This document shows, in pieces, positions 25,095-36,705 of a stretch of DNA of 64,000 nt; the first letter of the stretch is position 1, and every line of letters begins with the position of its first letter. This stretch comes from DASYQD01 sp963846495. GTDB lineage: Bacteria; Acidobacteriota; Thermoanaerobaculia; Multivoradales; JAIOJS01. The notes beneath the pieces were generated by a model, which did no database searches, was not told the origin of the DNA, and worked only from the letters and a program-made list of their open reading frames with translations. A program made the translations under genes and the position numbers. The stretch lies in assembly GCA_963846495.1 (NCBI GenBank), contig CAWJWP010000015.1:62001-126000 (forward strand), given 5' to 3'.

Positions 25095-26129
25095 CTAGCT
25101 CGGCGGCGCCGCGGCTACGATGAAACTAGCGACGGCGGTGGCGCTCGCGCCGCCGGCCTTCTCGGTCACTTGCAGCGAGGCCTGGTAGTCGCCTGGCGAC
25201 AGCCCGCCGACGGGTAGTGGGATGCCGAGCCCCCACTGGCCGTCAAAGCCGCGCAGCGGCGTCGCGGTGGGAGCGTGGATCGGGTACTTCCGCGTCATCC
25301 CGCCTTCCGTGCGCTCGACGAGGAGCTCGGCGGCGAGCTCCGGCGTGGCGCCCTCGGCGAGCTGCGGTGCGCGGACGACGACGAAGAGCCAGGGGTCGTC
25401 GGTGCGGCGGAAGGTGCGGTCGCCGCGCGGCGCCACGCGCAGGCCGCCGAAGCAGAAGGGGTCGTCGGGCCGCTGCGGCACGAGGAGCGGCCGGACGTCG
25501 AGCGAGAGGATCGGCCGCGACAGCGCGAACGCTTTGCGGTCGATCGGCCGCAGCTCGAGCGGCTGCTCGACGAGCCAGCGCACTTCGCTGCCCATGGCCA
25601 CGCCGACGAAAGCGCGGGCGCCGCTCGTTTCGAGCGGCAGCGCGACGTCGACGAGGGCGCGGCCAGCGGAGAGCTCGGGATCGTCGTCGACCTCGAAGCT
25701 CGTCACTACCTTGCCGGTGGCGTCGACGATCTCGCCGAAGACGGTCACCGCCTTGCCCGCCGGCAGGTCGGCGTCGCTCTCGCGGTCGAGCGCCAGGGCG
25801 AGGAAGGGCTTGCCGGTGCCGCTCAGGAACTCGCCCCAGGAGACGGTGAGGTCGCGGCGCAGGTCGCTCTTGCCGGCCCGGAAGTCGTCGAGCGCGCGCC
25901 GGTAGGCCTTCGTCTTGAGCGACCGCACGGCGGCGAGGCGCGGCGTCATCGCCAGGTCCCAGACGTGACCGCTTTGCCGCTGCAGCTCGGCGGGGGTCTT
26001 GGGAGCGCGCTCGGGCCTCTGCGCTCGCACGGCGCCGACGGCGGCGACGATCAGCGCCACCGCGGCGACGATAGCGAGGCGAGGCCGGCGATTGGGTGCG
26101 GCTGCGGCGAACGAGCTGTGGCGTGGCAC
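25095..26129 (-). CDS. Hypothetical exported or membrane-anchored protein
   Basis: This is a 344-residue protein. I start it at GTG 26129, which has GGAGG eight bases upstream on the minus strand. The open frame continues much further upstream without coding character. An N-terminal hydrophobic segment (LAIVAAVALIVAAVGAVRA) is a signal peptide or anchor. The rest is soluble and beta-rich, with two Ig-like halves (AVTVFGEIVDATGKVV, then LSPGDYQASLQVTEKAGG). It resembles the exported proteins found in Acidobacteriota of the GWxTD type, but I do not see the signature motif, so I give no family. It is divergent from the gene at 26223. Confidence 0.7.
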   Translation of the reverse strand: MPRHSSFAAAAPNRRPRLAIVAAVALIVAAVGAVRAQRPERAPKTPAELQRQSGHVWDLAMTPRLAAVRSLKTKAYRRALDDFRAGKSDLRRDLTVSWGEFLSGTGKPFLALALDRESDADLPAGKAVTVFGEIVDATGKVVTSFEVDDDPELSAGRALVDVALPLETSGARAFVGVAMGSEVRWLVEQPLELRPIDRKAFALSRPILSLDVRPLLVPQRPDDPFCFGGLRVAPRGDRTFRRTDDPWLFVVVRAPQLAEGATPELAAELLVERTEGGMTRKYPIHAPTATPLRGFDGQWGLGIPLPVGGLSPGDYQASLQVTEKAGGASATAVASFIVAAAPPS

Positions 26130-26222
26130 GGCGGGCACCTCCGGCGTTGGATTTCGCGCGTGCACACGATGGTAGCGCGCGCCACCGACGGCGCGTGTCG
26201 ATCGCGCTAAGCTCCGGCGACC

Positions 26223-27233
26223 GTGAGCGATGCCCACAAGCCCGCCACGCCGCCGCGCCGCGCGGTGCGGCAACCGCAAGGCGCGGCGGCCGGCAAGCCG
26301 GCGGCCGGGCAAGCGACGGTTCCGGCGGGTGCCCGCACCACCGTCTCTGGCTCGCCCTCCACGACGACGCCGCCCACGAGCACGACGGCGAGCCCGGCGC
26401 TCTCCAGCTTCGCCGCCGATCTCGGTTCCGCCGGCCGCAAGGTGGTCGAGCAGGCGGTCTTCGGCAAGCGCCCCTACCTGCGCGCCGCCTTCTTCAACCC
26501 CTACAACCTGTCGCTCTTGACCGGCGGCCTCGCCGCCTCGGCGCTCACGCTCAACCCGCTGCTCGCTCTCGCGACGCTCGGCCTCGAGGCGATCTGGCTG
26601 CTCCACGCTCCCGACTCGAAGCGTCTGCGCCACCTGCTGTGGGACCCGCGCTTCGAGAAGCTGCGCAAGAGCATCGAGGCGGCCGAGCGCGCGCAGCGCA
26701 TGGAGGGGCTGCCGGCACAGGCGCGGCAGCGCGTCGAAGCGCTGGTGGCGCGGCGCGAGCAGATCCAGCGCCTGGCGGCGAGCAACCCGTCCTTCACCGG
26801 CGACCTGCTGCGCGGCGAGCTGGTGAAGACCGACAAGCTCGTCGACGCCTACGTCGAGATGGCGCTGACCTGCATGCGTTACGAGCAGTACCTGCAGAGC
26901 GTCGACGCCGCGCAGCTCGGCCGCGACCGCCACCGCTACACGCAGCTCGCCGAGGAGAAGGGCCCGCAGGCCGACATCGCCAAGAAGAACCTCGCCATCG
27001 TCGACAAGCGGATCGAGAAGATGGAAGAGATCCAGCGCTATCTGTCGGTCGCCTACGGCCAGCTCGACCTCATCGAGAACTCGTTCCAGCTCATCGCCGA
27101 CCAGATCGTCACGATGCAGTCGCCGCAGGAGCTGTCGGGCCAGCTCGACGAGCTGCTCGACGGCGTCGAGGCGATCCGCGAGACGACGCGCGACACCGAG
27201 AAGCTGCTCGACTCGATCGAGAGGAAAATGTGA
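26223..27233 (+). CDS. Hypothetical membrane protein with coiled coil, partner of the downstream AAA ATPase
   Basis: This is a 336-residue protein started at GTG 26223. Residues about 1-65 are Pro/Ala/Thr-rich linker. Residues about 95-135 form a hydrophobic hairpin (NLSLLTGGLAASALTLNPLL and ALATLGLEAIWLL) that would insert two helices. The remaining about 200 residues are helical and charged with coiled-coil stretches (IVDKRIEKMEEIQRYL). No enzyme motif is present. It is 142 bases upstream of the AAA ATPase and in the same direction, so a membrane adaptor or substrate role is likely. The family is unknown to me. Confidence 0.75.
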   Translation: MSDAHKPATPPRRAVRQPQGAAAGKPAAGQATVPAGARTTVSGSPSTTTPPTSTTASPALSSFAADLGSAGRKVVEQAVFGKRPYLRAAFFNPYNLSLLTGGLAASALTLNPLLALATLGLEAIWLLHAPDSKRLRHLLWDPRFEKLRKSIEAAERAQRMEGLPAQARQRVEALVARREQIQRLAASNPSFTGDLLRGELVKTDKLVDAYVEMALTCMRYEQYLQSVDAAQLGRDRHRYTQLAEEKGPQADIAKKNLAIVDKRIEKMEEIQRYLSVAYGQLDLIENSFQLIADQIVTMQSPQELSGQLDELLDGVEAIRETTRDTEKLLDSIERKM

Positions 27234-27247
27234 TGCGGCGAGCCGGT

Positions 27248-27359
27248 GGTGCGCAGAGCGCACCCTACAGTCACGTCGAGAGCTCGTTGCGGATCGGTGC
27301 GGAGCGCCGCCTCAACGTCGCGAACCCGTTGCGAATCCGTAGGGCGCGCTCTGCGCACC
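27248..27359. repeat. Second inverted pair of the REP-like repeat
   Basis: GGTGCGCAGAGCGCACCCTAC at 27248-27268 faces its near-complement at 27339-27359 (GTAGGGCGCGCTCTGCGCA), 70 bases apart. The unit is the one seen at 19683-19750. The spacer carries a direct repeat, CGTTGCGGATC and CGTTGCGAATC. The pair fills the gap between the coiled-coil membrane gene and the AAA ATPase. Confidence 0.65.
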
Positions 27360-27375
27360 ATCCGGGAGCTTCACG

Positions 27376-29220
<1,845 letters not shown>

Positions 29221-29300
29221 AGGGATACGCTGCAGTTGCAGCGCTCCTCGCAGTTAGCGCGGCGTGCTGACGCAGTCGGTAGACGATTGGATCGAGTGCT

Positions 29301-30704
29301 GTGAGTGATGCAAAGGCAAGCACGGCCCTTGTGATCCTGCCATCGCCGCTCGTGGGTCCAGCTGTCAAACTGGCGACAGCGGCGGTTGTGGTGACCCACG
29401 TCGTCGGTGGCTTTGCGCCGTTGTTTGCCCCCGGCCAAGACCCTCGGCCAGGTTTGTTACTGGCTTGGTCAGGGCTCCTCGTCGTGCTTTCGGTTGTGGC
29501 CGTACTGGCGGACCGGAACCGACTCAGCGCGGTGGCGGTGCTGCCCATCCTGGCGGTGGTCAGTTGCTGCATTCTGTTGGTTCTGCTGCGGCCAGCCGAC
29601 TGGCGCCTCGGGAGCGTCCCCTTAACGGCGACGCTTCTCGACATGCTTGCCACCGGTTTGCTGCTGGTGAGATTGCCACGTCGGGTTGAATCCGCGAATC
29701 TGATACGCAGGGCGAAGGAGTTCCACTCTGCGCTAATGCGTCCGCCAAGCGTTGGCCAGGTTTTCCCATCATCGACGTATGACCCGTTTCCGCTCGGAGA
29801 CGCCGCCCTTCGGTGCTTCAACCCGCCGCAGGAAGCGAGCCGAGAGTTGCCTGACGACTGCCTGATCACCGCCGAGGAGCTCGGCGAGAGCGCCATCGTC
29901 ACGGTCGACGAGTGGCATGACCTGGCCCCCCTCTTCGGCCTCGCTGCTCAACCGGTCCAGGGCTCACTCGCGATGGCGAGGTTTCTCGACTTGACGTTGG
30001 GATATGTGGTCTGGATGCTGGTGGGGCCATTTGCCATCGGACAGACTCTCGCGACGCGCAGTCCCCGTATTCAGCAGGCGCGAAACGAGCTCGCTGCTTG
30101 TCTGGCCAGCACAATGAAGAGCGCCGCCGGCGAGATCTCTCATTCGGTCTATCTGCGGTCGTTCGACATCACCGGAAGGTTTGGACTCCAAGCGCCGCGC
30201 AGCGCGGCCCTTTCTCATCTCGATACCGAGCTCGAGGGACTACTTGCCGACGTGTTCTGGTCGTTCAACTCGTGCTTCATTGCCGTCGGACAGCCGCGCG
30301 ACGACTTCGGCGCGGGTCACTTACCAGCCCCGGATGCAAACTGGCAGGAGCATGTCGACGCTCTCGTTGCCTATGGCGATTTCATTGTCCTCGTTCCGGC
30401 CACGTCGACGGGTGTTGCCTGGGAACTGAGACTGCTCGCTCGGCGCGAGCTTTGGGACCGAGTCCTCTTCGTCATGCCCTGGCAGCAACCAGAGCTAATG
30501 AATCCCGAGTTTTGGGCCCGTACGAGAGACGAATGCGCTGAGCTCGGACTCAAGCTACCGGAGTACGATTCCAGGGGTGCGATGTTCGTGCGTGTGAAGG
30601 ATGGCAGCCTTCAGGTCCAACGCAACCTGCGCGGTTTGGCGGAGAACGTCGGCGCATTTAAAGCCGCCGTGTTAGACCTGCTGGCGAGGACATTGGAGCA
30701 TTAG
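29301..30704 (+). CDS. Lower-GC multi-pass membrane protein with possible TIR-like cytoplasmic domain
   Basis: This is a 467-residue protein starting at GTG 29301. Four helices lie within the first 125 residues (including LSAVAVLPILAVVSCCILLV) and one more near 230-253. The C-terminal about 190 residues form a soluble alpha/beta domain: VYLRSFDITGRF, then AVGQPRDDFGAG, ANWQEHVDALVAYGDFIVLV, and TGVAWELRLLARRELWDRVL. That order, a strand, a loop, 'W...V..L', a hydrophobic strand, then 'GVAWEL', resembles TIR/SEFIR-like folds seen in membrane proteins of unknown role. Base composition is visibly more AT-rich than the neighbours (TTG, GTT, CAA codons), suggesting transfer. The family call is tentative. 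Confidence 0.6.
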   Translation: MSDAKASTALVILPSPLVGPAVKLATAAVVVTHVVGGFAPLFAPGQDPRPGLLLAWSGLLVVLSVVAVLADRNRLSAVAVLPILAVVSCCILLVLLRPADWRLGSVPLTATLLDMLATGLLLVRLPRRVESANLIRRAKEFHSALMRPPSVGQVFPSSTYDPFPLGDAALRCFNPPQEASRELPDDCLITAEELGESAIVTVDEWHDLAPLFGLAAQPVQGSLAMARFLDLTLGYVVWMLVGPFAIGQTLATRSPRIQQARNELAACLASTMKSAAGEISHSVYLRSFDITGRFGLQAPRSAALSHLDTELEGLLADVFWSFNSCFIAVGQPRDDFGAGHLPAPDANWQEHVDALVAYGDFIVLVPATSTGVAWELRLLARRELWDRVLFVMPWQQPELMNPEFWARTRDECAELGLKLPEYDSRGAMFVRVKDGSLQVQRNLRGLAENVGAFKAAVLDLLARTLEH

Positions 30705-30757
30705 GCTCGAAACGCCGGCTGCCCACGATGGCAAGCACAGCGCCGCCAGACGGGCGC

Positions 30758-31168
30758 TCAGGCCAACGGTTTGCGTCCGCCCTGCCGCGGGATGATCAGC
30801 TCGGTGCCGGGCGGGACCGCCAGCGGATCGTCGATTTGCGAGCGGTTGGCGGCGTAGATGAGGAGCCAGCGGCCGGGGTCGCCATAGAACCACTCGGCGA
30901 TGCCGTGCAGGTTGTCGCCGCGCTGCACGGTGTAGGTCACGGATGTCGGGGTGGGGTCGCGGCGCTCCCGTTCGGGCAGCCGCGAGCCCCGGGGCACGGG
31001 GCGCCCGACGTGCTCGGTCTCTGCCGACGCCTCGCGCCGTGGCGCGGGCCGGCGTGGTGAAGACGGCGTCGCTTCCTGCGCCTGTATCCGCTGTTGCGAC
31101 GCGCGATAGTGGGCGAGCGCTTCCGCTTCCCGATCGTCGATGTTCGCGCCAATATGGAGAATGCGCAT
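30758..31168 (-). CDS. Small LysM-domain protein
   Basis: This is a 136-residue protein. ATG 31168 is preceded by AAGGAG at seven bases. The N-terminal about 75 residues are Arg/Pro-rich and disordered, with no signal peptide. The C-terminal 50 residues are a good LysM domain (TVQRGDNLHGIAEWFYGDPG, then IDDPLAVPPGTELIIP). LysM binds peptidoglycan or chitin, or acts in phage-tail-like assemblies (the 'YGDPGRW' form is common there). No other tail genes are nearby. The absence of a signal peptide is odd for a wall-binding role. Confidence 0.8.
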   Translation of the reverse strand: MRILHIGANIDDREAEALAHYRASQQRIQAQEATPSSPRRPAPRREASAETEHVGRPVPRGSRLPERERRDPTPTSVTYTVQRGDNLHGIAEWFYGDPGRWLLIYAANRSQIDDPLAVPPGTELIIPRQGGRKPLA

Positions 31169-31302
31169 CGTGGTCTCCTTTGCGGCTGCGTGCCTTTCGC
31201 CGGAGGCGGCGTGGCACCTCGCCCGCGCGCCGCTGCGATCCCCGTGCCACGACCCGCAAAGCGTCTCGGCAGTGAGCGTTACGCGGACCCTGCTAGACGG
31301 CA

Positions 31303-31336
31303 GCGGCCGCCCCGGGATCGCTCCCGGAGCGGCCGC
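31303..31336 (-). terminator. Strong hairpin after the DUF4331 gene, no T tract
   Basis: GCGGCCGC and CCGGGA pair with TCCCGG and GCGGCCGC around the loop TCGC, interrupted by one C-A mismatch. It begins 31 bases downstream of the DUF4331 stop on the minus strand. No U run follows, so termination efficiency is uncertain. The rest of 31169-31366 shows nothing else. Confidence 0.4.
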
Positions 31337-31366
31337 GCTCGTTCAGTCGACCGAGCGATTCGAGGC

Positions 31367-32801
31367 TCAGTAGGCGACGGTGACGCCATCCGTCGGCGGC
31401 GCCAGGTAGGGGAAGCTCGCCAGGAACGGCTTGTCGTTCTTCACCACCGTGTCGCCGAGCTGGTTGTTGGGCGCCACGTTGAACTTGGGGTCGAGCGCGC
31501 CGGCGACGACGCGCAGGGCGATGTCGACGACGTCGTCGCCCAGGCGGCGGCCGTTGGGGAAGCCGTCCTGCTGGCCGGCGAGGAGGCCGAGGCGGTTGGG
31601 CTTGGCGCTCGGCGGCACCGCCATGTTGAGGCGCAGGTACTCGCACGGTACGCCCTTCTCGGTGAGCTTGGGCACGCCCTTGAGGAACACCTGCACGAGG
31701 TCGTTGCGCGGGGTGGCGGGCACCTTGACCTTGAACAGAGCGTTGAGCACGCCGGCGAGCTCGGGCGTCGTCACGTAGCTCAGGAACTGGCCGTCGTCCT
31801 TGGGCGAGCTCCCGTTGAAGATGTCCTTCTGCCCGCGCGGGATGACGACCTCGTTGACGAGCGGCATGCCGAGACGCGAGACCTGCACGAAGTCGCCCGA
31901 CGCCTCGCGCTTGCCGGCGGAGAGAGTCCAGGTCTTGGCGCGGCTCGCCGTCGTCCACACGCCGATCATGGCGCCGGGGTCGTCGACCGGCACCGGCCAG
32001 GCGGTGGTCGCCGCCTTGCCGCCGGCGCCCATGAGCAGCGGGATCGGTATCTGCAGCGCGATCGAGTGGACGTTGAAGTTGCGCAGGTGGTCGGGCGCCT
32101 TGCCGGCGTCCTCGTCGCGGCCGCCGGGCAGCACCGGGTCGACGTTGAGCAGGTCGAAGGTGCGGCCGAGGTTGATGAAGAACGGGTCGTCGCGCGGGCC
32201 GGCGAAGACGCGCACGCCCTCCTTGACGTCGCGCACCGCCGCCGCCGCCAGCGGGCCGTAGTCGGGGATCGACTTGGGGCCGACGTTGTTCGGCGCTACC
32301 GGCAGGTATTCGCCGAGCAGCAGCGCCTGCTTCTCGCCCGCCTTCTGCGGCCCGCGCACGAGGTAGAGGCGGTAGTACTGGTAGACGTTGAGGCCGGCGT
32401 ACGGCTTCTTGGCGCCGCTGCGCGACGGTGATCGGGCCGGTGTTGTAGAGGAACGTCTTCTCGTTCGCCGTCTCGGTGCGGAACTGGAAGAGGAAGGTGA
32501 GGTCCTCGGCGGCGTCGCCGTTGTTGTCGACGTGGATCTCGTATTGCGCCGCCGGCCAGTCGGCGAAGGCGAAGAAGTTCGGCCCGCCGTAGGGCGCCTC
32601 GAGCGGCACGTAGTTGGCGATCAGCGTCACCGTGTTGGTGCGGTCGGGGCTGACGAAGGCGTAGAGGTCGGTGGCGTCGATCGCCGGGTCGGCGGCGATG
32701 CCGGGGGCCTCGCGGTGGCTCGACGCCAGCAGCGGCCCGCCGGCGGCGGCGAGCAAAGCGGCGGCGCAGAGCGCGAGGGGAGAGCGACTGGAACGAAACA
32801 T
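31367..32801 (-). CDS. DUF4331 family secreted protein, one frameshift
   Basis: This is about 478 residues once one frame change near 32425 (one extra base) is allowed. I prefer the second ATG at 32801, six bases after AGGAGG. The first ATG at 32807 touches the ribosome-binding site. A signal peptide (SPLALCAAALLAAAGGPLLA) leads to SSHREAPGIAADPAIDATDL, the DUF4331 hallmark, and FAFADWPAAQYEIHVDNNGD. The second part carries FFINLGRTFDLLNVDP and ends PPTDGVTVAY. The family is widespread in secreted or periplasmic proteins of unknown function. It is upstream of the LysM gene on the same strand but probably a separate unit. Confidence 0.85.
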
Positions 32802-32961
32802 TTTCATCCTCCTGGCGTCGGCGATTTTCGGTCGGTCGCGCCGCGCGGTGAGGAGCGCGGCGGCGGCGTGTGTGCGATGCAGGTGTCCTGCACCAGCGAC
32901 TACGAGATCGACGCGAGGTTGGATGAGCGCGGTGCGGTGTGCGGCGTGGCAGCGTGGCGAC

Positions 32962-33929
32962 TCAGCGCTGCGGCAGCTGCGACATCTCGAGCGCGCGGCG
33001 GTAGAGCCCGCGCGCTTCCTGCAGCTGGCCGGCGAGGAGTCGCTCGCGGGCGAGCCGCAGCGCGGCGAGCGAGTCGAGGCGTGCGAGCTCCGCGGCGGTG
33101 GCGAGCAGATCGGCGGCCTCGCGGCCGCGTCCGCGCAGCACGAGGAGGGCGGCGAGGTTGCGATAGGCGGCGCCCGCCGCCGGGTCGAGCTCGAGCGCGC
33201 GCTGGTAGGCGGCGTCGGCGGCCTCGAAGTCGCCGGCGCGGCGCAGCGCCACGCCGAGGTTGATCCACGTCGAGGGCAGCGCCAGCGGCTCGAGCTCGGC
33301 GGCCGTGCGCAGCCACGCCGCGGCGTCGGCAGCGCGGCCGTCGAGCAGCATCTCGATGCCGCGGTTGGAGTAGTAGACGGCGATGGCGGTGAGGTCGTCG
33401 ATCGGCCGCGCCCGCAGGCGGCGGCCGTCGCTCTCGCCGCCGAGGTCGAAGACGAGCATGTCGCCGGCGGCGCCCCAGGCGGCGGCGAGGTGCCCCTCGC
33501 GAACCGCGAGCCCGTCGTCGGGACGGAGCCGAGCGCGGGCGCCGGGCAGCTCCTCGACGAGCGCGAAGTAGGTGGCGACGCCGAGCTCGCGCGAGAGGGC
33601 GACGAAGAGGTTGGCGTAGCCGACGCAGTTGGCGCGGCGGTCGCGGAAGACTTCGCCGGCGGTGAGCGTGCGCTCCAGGTCCTCCGCGATCGGCCGAGCG
33701 CCGGCAGGGGAGAGGAGGCGCGAGAGGCGGCGGAGCTTCTCGACCGGCGAGAGGTGGGCGGGCACGGCCCGGCGCACCCAGCCGGCCGCATCGCTCTCGA
33801 CCGCGAACGGCACGATGACCGAGGAGGAGGAGGGCTGCGCCGGGTCTTGGCCGCGGGCGGGAGCGGCCGACCAGACGCGGCCATGAGGGCCGCGAGGGCG
33901 ATGGCGCTGGCGGTGGGGCGCAGGGGCAA
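32962..33929 (-). CDS. Exported transglutaminase-like protein with TPR repeats, one frameshift
   Basis: The first codons (MPLRPTASAIALAALMAAS) form a signal peptide in one frame. The body begins in another near 33860 (ARGQDPAQPSSSSVIVPFAV), so one base is lost or two gained there. Residues about 60-200 are transglutaminase-like, with a Cys in RRANCVGYANLFVALSREL and a downstream His (REGHLAAAW) and Asp (MLVFDLGG) as the possible triad. The C-terminal 120 residues are three to four TPRs (WINLGVALRRAGDFEAADAA, YRNLAALLVLRGRGREAADL). This architecture is common in exported acidobacterial proteins. It is divergent from the TetR gene across a palindrome, so it may be its target. Confidence 0.7.
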
Positions 33930-33973
33930 TCCTGACTTCCTTCTCGCTTCGGCGATGCGCTGGTGGTAATCTA

Positions 33974-33989
33974 TCTACCAATAGGTAGA
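33974..33989. promoter_or_regulatory. Palindromic operator, probable TetR site
   Basis: TCTACC AATA GGTAGA is a perfect 6-4-6 inverted repeat in the 152-base divergent region between the transglutaminase-TPR gene (start 33929) and the TetR gene (start 34082). Local AT richness contrasts with the flanks. Size and symmetry fit operators of TetR dimers, which often autoregulate and control a divergent neighbour. Confidence 0.55.
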
Positions 33990-34081
33990 CACGTCAAGCC
34001 CCTGCGTTGACGTGGCTTCCGAAGCGACCTCCCCGAGCCGCCGCTCTCTGCGCTGACCGCCCAAAGCTACAATCCACCCCG

Positions 34082-34798
34082 ATGTCCGCCGACCCGAGAC
34101 CTACCGACGCCCCAACGCCTGCAGCCGCCGTCCTCGACCACGCGGGCGAGGTCGAGCTCGCTGCCACGCTGGGGTCGTCCAACCTTGGCGGTGCTTCCGA
34201 CGCCGCCGAGACCCGCGAGCGCATCCTCCACCTCGCCAAGGACATCCTGCTGCGGCGGAGCTTCCACTCCTTCAGCTACCAAGACCTCGCCGACGGCATC
34301 GGCATCCGCAAGGCCTCGATCCACTACCACTTCCCGAGCAAGGAAGACCTCGGCGTGGCGTTGATCGAGCGCATCGGCGCGACGATGACGCGCTGGGCGA
34401 GCGAGCTGAAGCAGAGCCACGTGCCGCCGGAGGAGAAGCTCGCCGCCTTCTTCCGCGTCATGCGCAGCCTGCTCGAGCAAGACGACAAGATCTGCGTCTT
34501 CGGCGTCCTCGGCGCCGAGTTCAACGCCCTGCCGCCGCGCATGCAGGCGGCCTACGGCGAGCTGCTCGAGGCGCAGCAGAAGTGGCTGGCGCGCGTCCTC
34601 GAGCGCGGCCGCGAGCGCGGCGTCTTCAACCTCGCCGGCACGCCCGAGGAAGAGGCGCTCATCGTCTCCTCGACGGTGCAGGGTGCGCTGCAGCTCGCGC
34701 GAGCGAGCCGCCGGCCCGAGCGCTTCGACCTCGTCGTCGGTTCGCTGCTGGCACGGTTACGGCCAGCGGCCGCGCCAGCCGCGACGCCCGCTTCTTGA
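34082..34798 (+). CDS. TetR/AcrR family transcriptional repressor
   Basis: This is a 238-residue protein starting at ATG 34082. The first 40 residues are a variable Ala/Pro-rich arm. Residues about 41-95 form the HTH (TRERILHLAKDILLRRSFHS, YQDLADGIGIRKASIHYHFP, then SKEDLGVALIERIG). The ligand-binding half has SLLEQDDKICVFGVLGAEFN, similar to the AcrR/YxaF-like C-terminal group. It lies divergent to the transglutaminase-TPR gene across the 33974-33989 palindrome and convergent with the peroxidase gene at 34829. The ligand is unknown. Confidence 0.88.
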   Translation: MSADPRPTDAPTPAAAVLDHAGEVELAATLGSSNLGGASDAAETRERILHLAKDILLRRSFHSFSYQDLADGIGIRKASIHYHFPSKEDLGVALIERIGATMTRWASELKQSHVPPEEKLAAFFRVMRSLLEQDDKICVFGVLGAEFNALPPRMQAAYGELLEAQQKWLARVLERGRERGVFNLAGTPEEEALIVSSTVQGALQLARASRRPERFDLVVGSLLARLRPAAAPAATPAS

Positions 34799-34828
34799 GC
34801 CGCTGCGCACCCTACCTGCGCTCGCGTC

Positions 34829-35389
<561 letters not shown>

Positions 35390-35391
35390 GA

Positions 35392-36705
35392 CTACCGCCT
35401 CCTGCTTTGCAACCAAGCGTACACGGGGAGGCCGAGCGCCGTCACCGCGACGCCCGCCGCTGCCTGCAGCGGCCGGCCGGTGCCGAGCAGCAGCAGCACG
35501 ATGGCGGTCATGAAAAGGAAAACGATCGCCGTCGCCGGGAAGCCGGGGGTGAGATACGCCGGCGCGCCGCCGCGGCGGCGCAGCCGGAAGAGGCCGGCCA
35601 CGCACACGGCGAGGAAGAGCACCATGGAGAACACGAAGTAGCCGACGATCTGGTCGAAGCCGCCGAGCAGCACGAGCAGGCTCGCGAGCACCGCCTGCAC
35701 GGCGATGGCGCGCACCGGAACGCCCGTGCGCGGATGCAGCTCGCCGAACGAGCCCACGGCGAGACCGTCGCGCGCCATCGCGTAGTAGACGCGCGGCGCC
35801 GCGGTCATGTAGGCGAGCAGGCTCGAGCCGACGCAGAGGATGACGACGACGGAGAGCACGCGCGCGCCGCCGGCGCCGAAGAGCGCCGCGCCGGCCTGCG
35901 CGGCGAACGTCTCGCCCGAGTCGATCGCCGCGAGCGGCACCAGGTAGACGAACACGGCGCTCGTCGCGGCGTAGACGGCCGTCGTCACCAATACGCCGGC
36001 GGCGAGCGCGCGCGGCAGCGTGCGCTGCGGCTCGCGCACCTCGCCGGCGAGCTTGGTGAGGTCCCACCAGCCGCCGAAGGAGAAGAAGGCGGCGATCACC
36101 GCGCCGGCGAGCGCCGGCAGCAGCGGCGGCGAGCCCGCTTCGCGCGGCGCCAGCAGCGCGAGGCGCGACGCGTCTCCCAGCCCGGCGGCAAATCCCCAGG
36201 CGACGATGGCGAGCAGCAGCCCGACCTTGACGAAAGCGAGGATGCGGGCGAGGCCAGCCGCCAGCCGGACGCCGAGCAGGTTGGCGACCGCGGAGAGCAC
36301 GATGATCGAGATCGCCACCACTTTCGCCGGCAGCCCCGGGGCCAGCGTGACGACGTAGGCAGCGACGCCGGTGGCGAGCGCGGCCGTGAGCCCGGGATCG
36401 AGCACCAGCAGGCACTGCCAGCCGTAGAGGAACGCGATCCGTCGGCCGTACGCTTCGCGCAAGTAGACGTAGAGGCCGCCCGCTTGCGGGAAGCGCGCCG
36501 CGAGCTCGCCGAAGCAGAGCGCGCCGCAGAGCGCCGCGCCGCCCATCGCCAGCCAGACGGCGAGCACGAGGCCGAACGAGCCGAGCGCCTTCGCCATGCT
36601 CGCCGGGGTGAGGAAGATGCCGACGCCGATGAGCTCGCCCACCACCAACCCGGCGGCGGTGGTGAGGCCGAGCGAGCGGCGCGGGGCGTCGCTCGCGCCG
36701 TTCAC
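35392..36705 (-). CDS. APC superfamily amino-acid permease
   Basis: This is a 437-residue inner-membrane transporter with about 12 helices. The first helix carries the APC glycine-rich motif LVVGELIGVGIFLTPASMAK, and ARFPQAGGLYVYLREAYGRR is the family's second hallmark. GTG 36705 overlaps the stop of the phospholipase-D-family gene (GTGA), so the two are translationally coupled. It ends two bases before the selenoprotein start. The substrate is probably an amino acid or polyamine, but the sequence alone does not decide. The frame is intact. Confidence 0.88.
   Translation of the reverse strand: MNGASDAPRRSLGLTTAAGLVVGELIGVGIFLTPASMAKALGSFGLVLAVWLAMGGAALCGALCFGELAARFPQAGGLYVYLREAYGRRIAFLYGWQCLLVLDPGLTAALATGVAAYVVTLAPGLPAKVVAISIIVLSAVANLLGVRLAAGLARILAFVKVGLLLAIVAWGFAAGLGDASRLALLAPREAGSPPLLPALAGAVIAAFFSFGGWWDLTKLAGEVREPQRTLPRALAAGVLVTTAVYAATSAVFVYLVPLAAIDSGETFAAQAGAALFGAGGARVLSVVVILCVGSSLLAYMTAAPRVYYAMARDGLAVGSFGELHPRTGVPVRAIAVQAVLASLLVLLGGFDQIVGYFVFSMVLFLAVCVAGLFRLRRRGGAPAYLTPGFPATAIVFLFMTAIVLLLLGTGRPLQAAAGVAVTALGLPVYAWLQSRRR

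Noticed and set aside
30758..31168. Phage-tail or contractile-injection gene set suggested by the LysM protein
   Set aside because: The LysM form resembles tail proteins, but no sheath, tube, baseplate or spike genes are adjacent.
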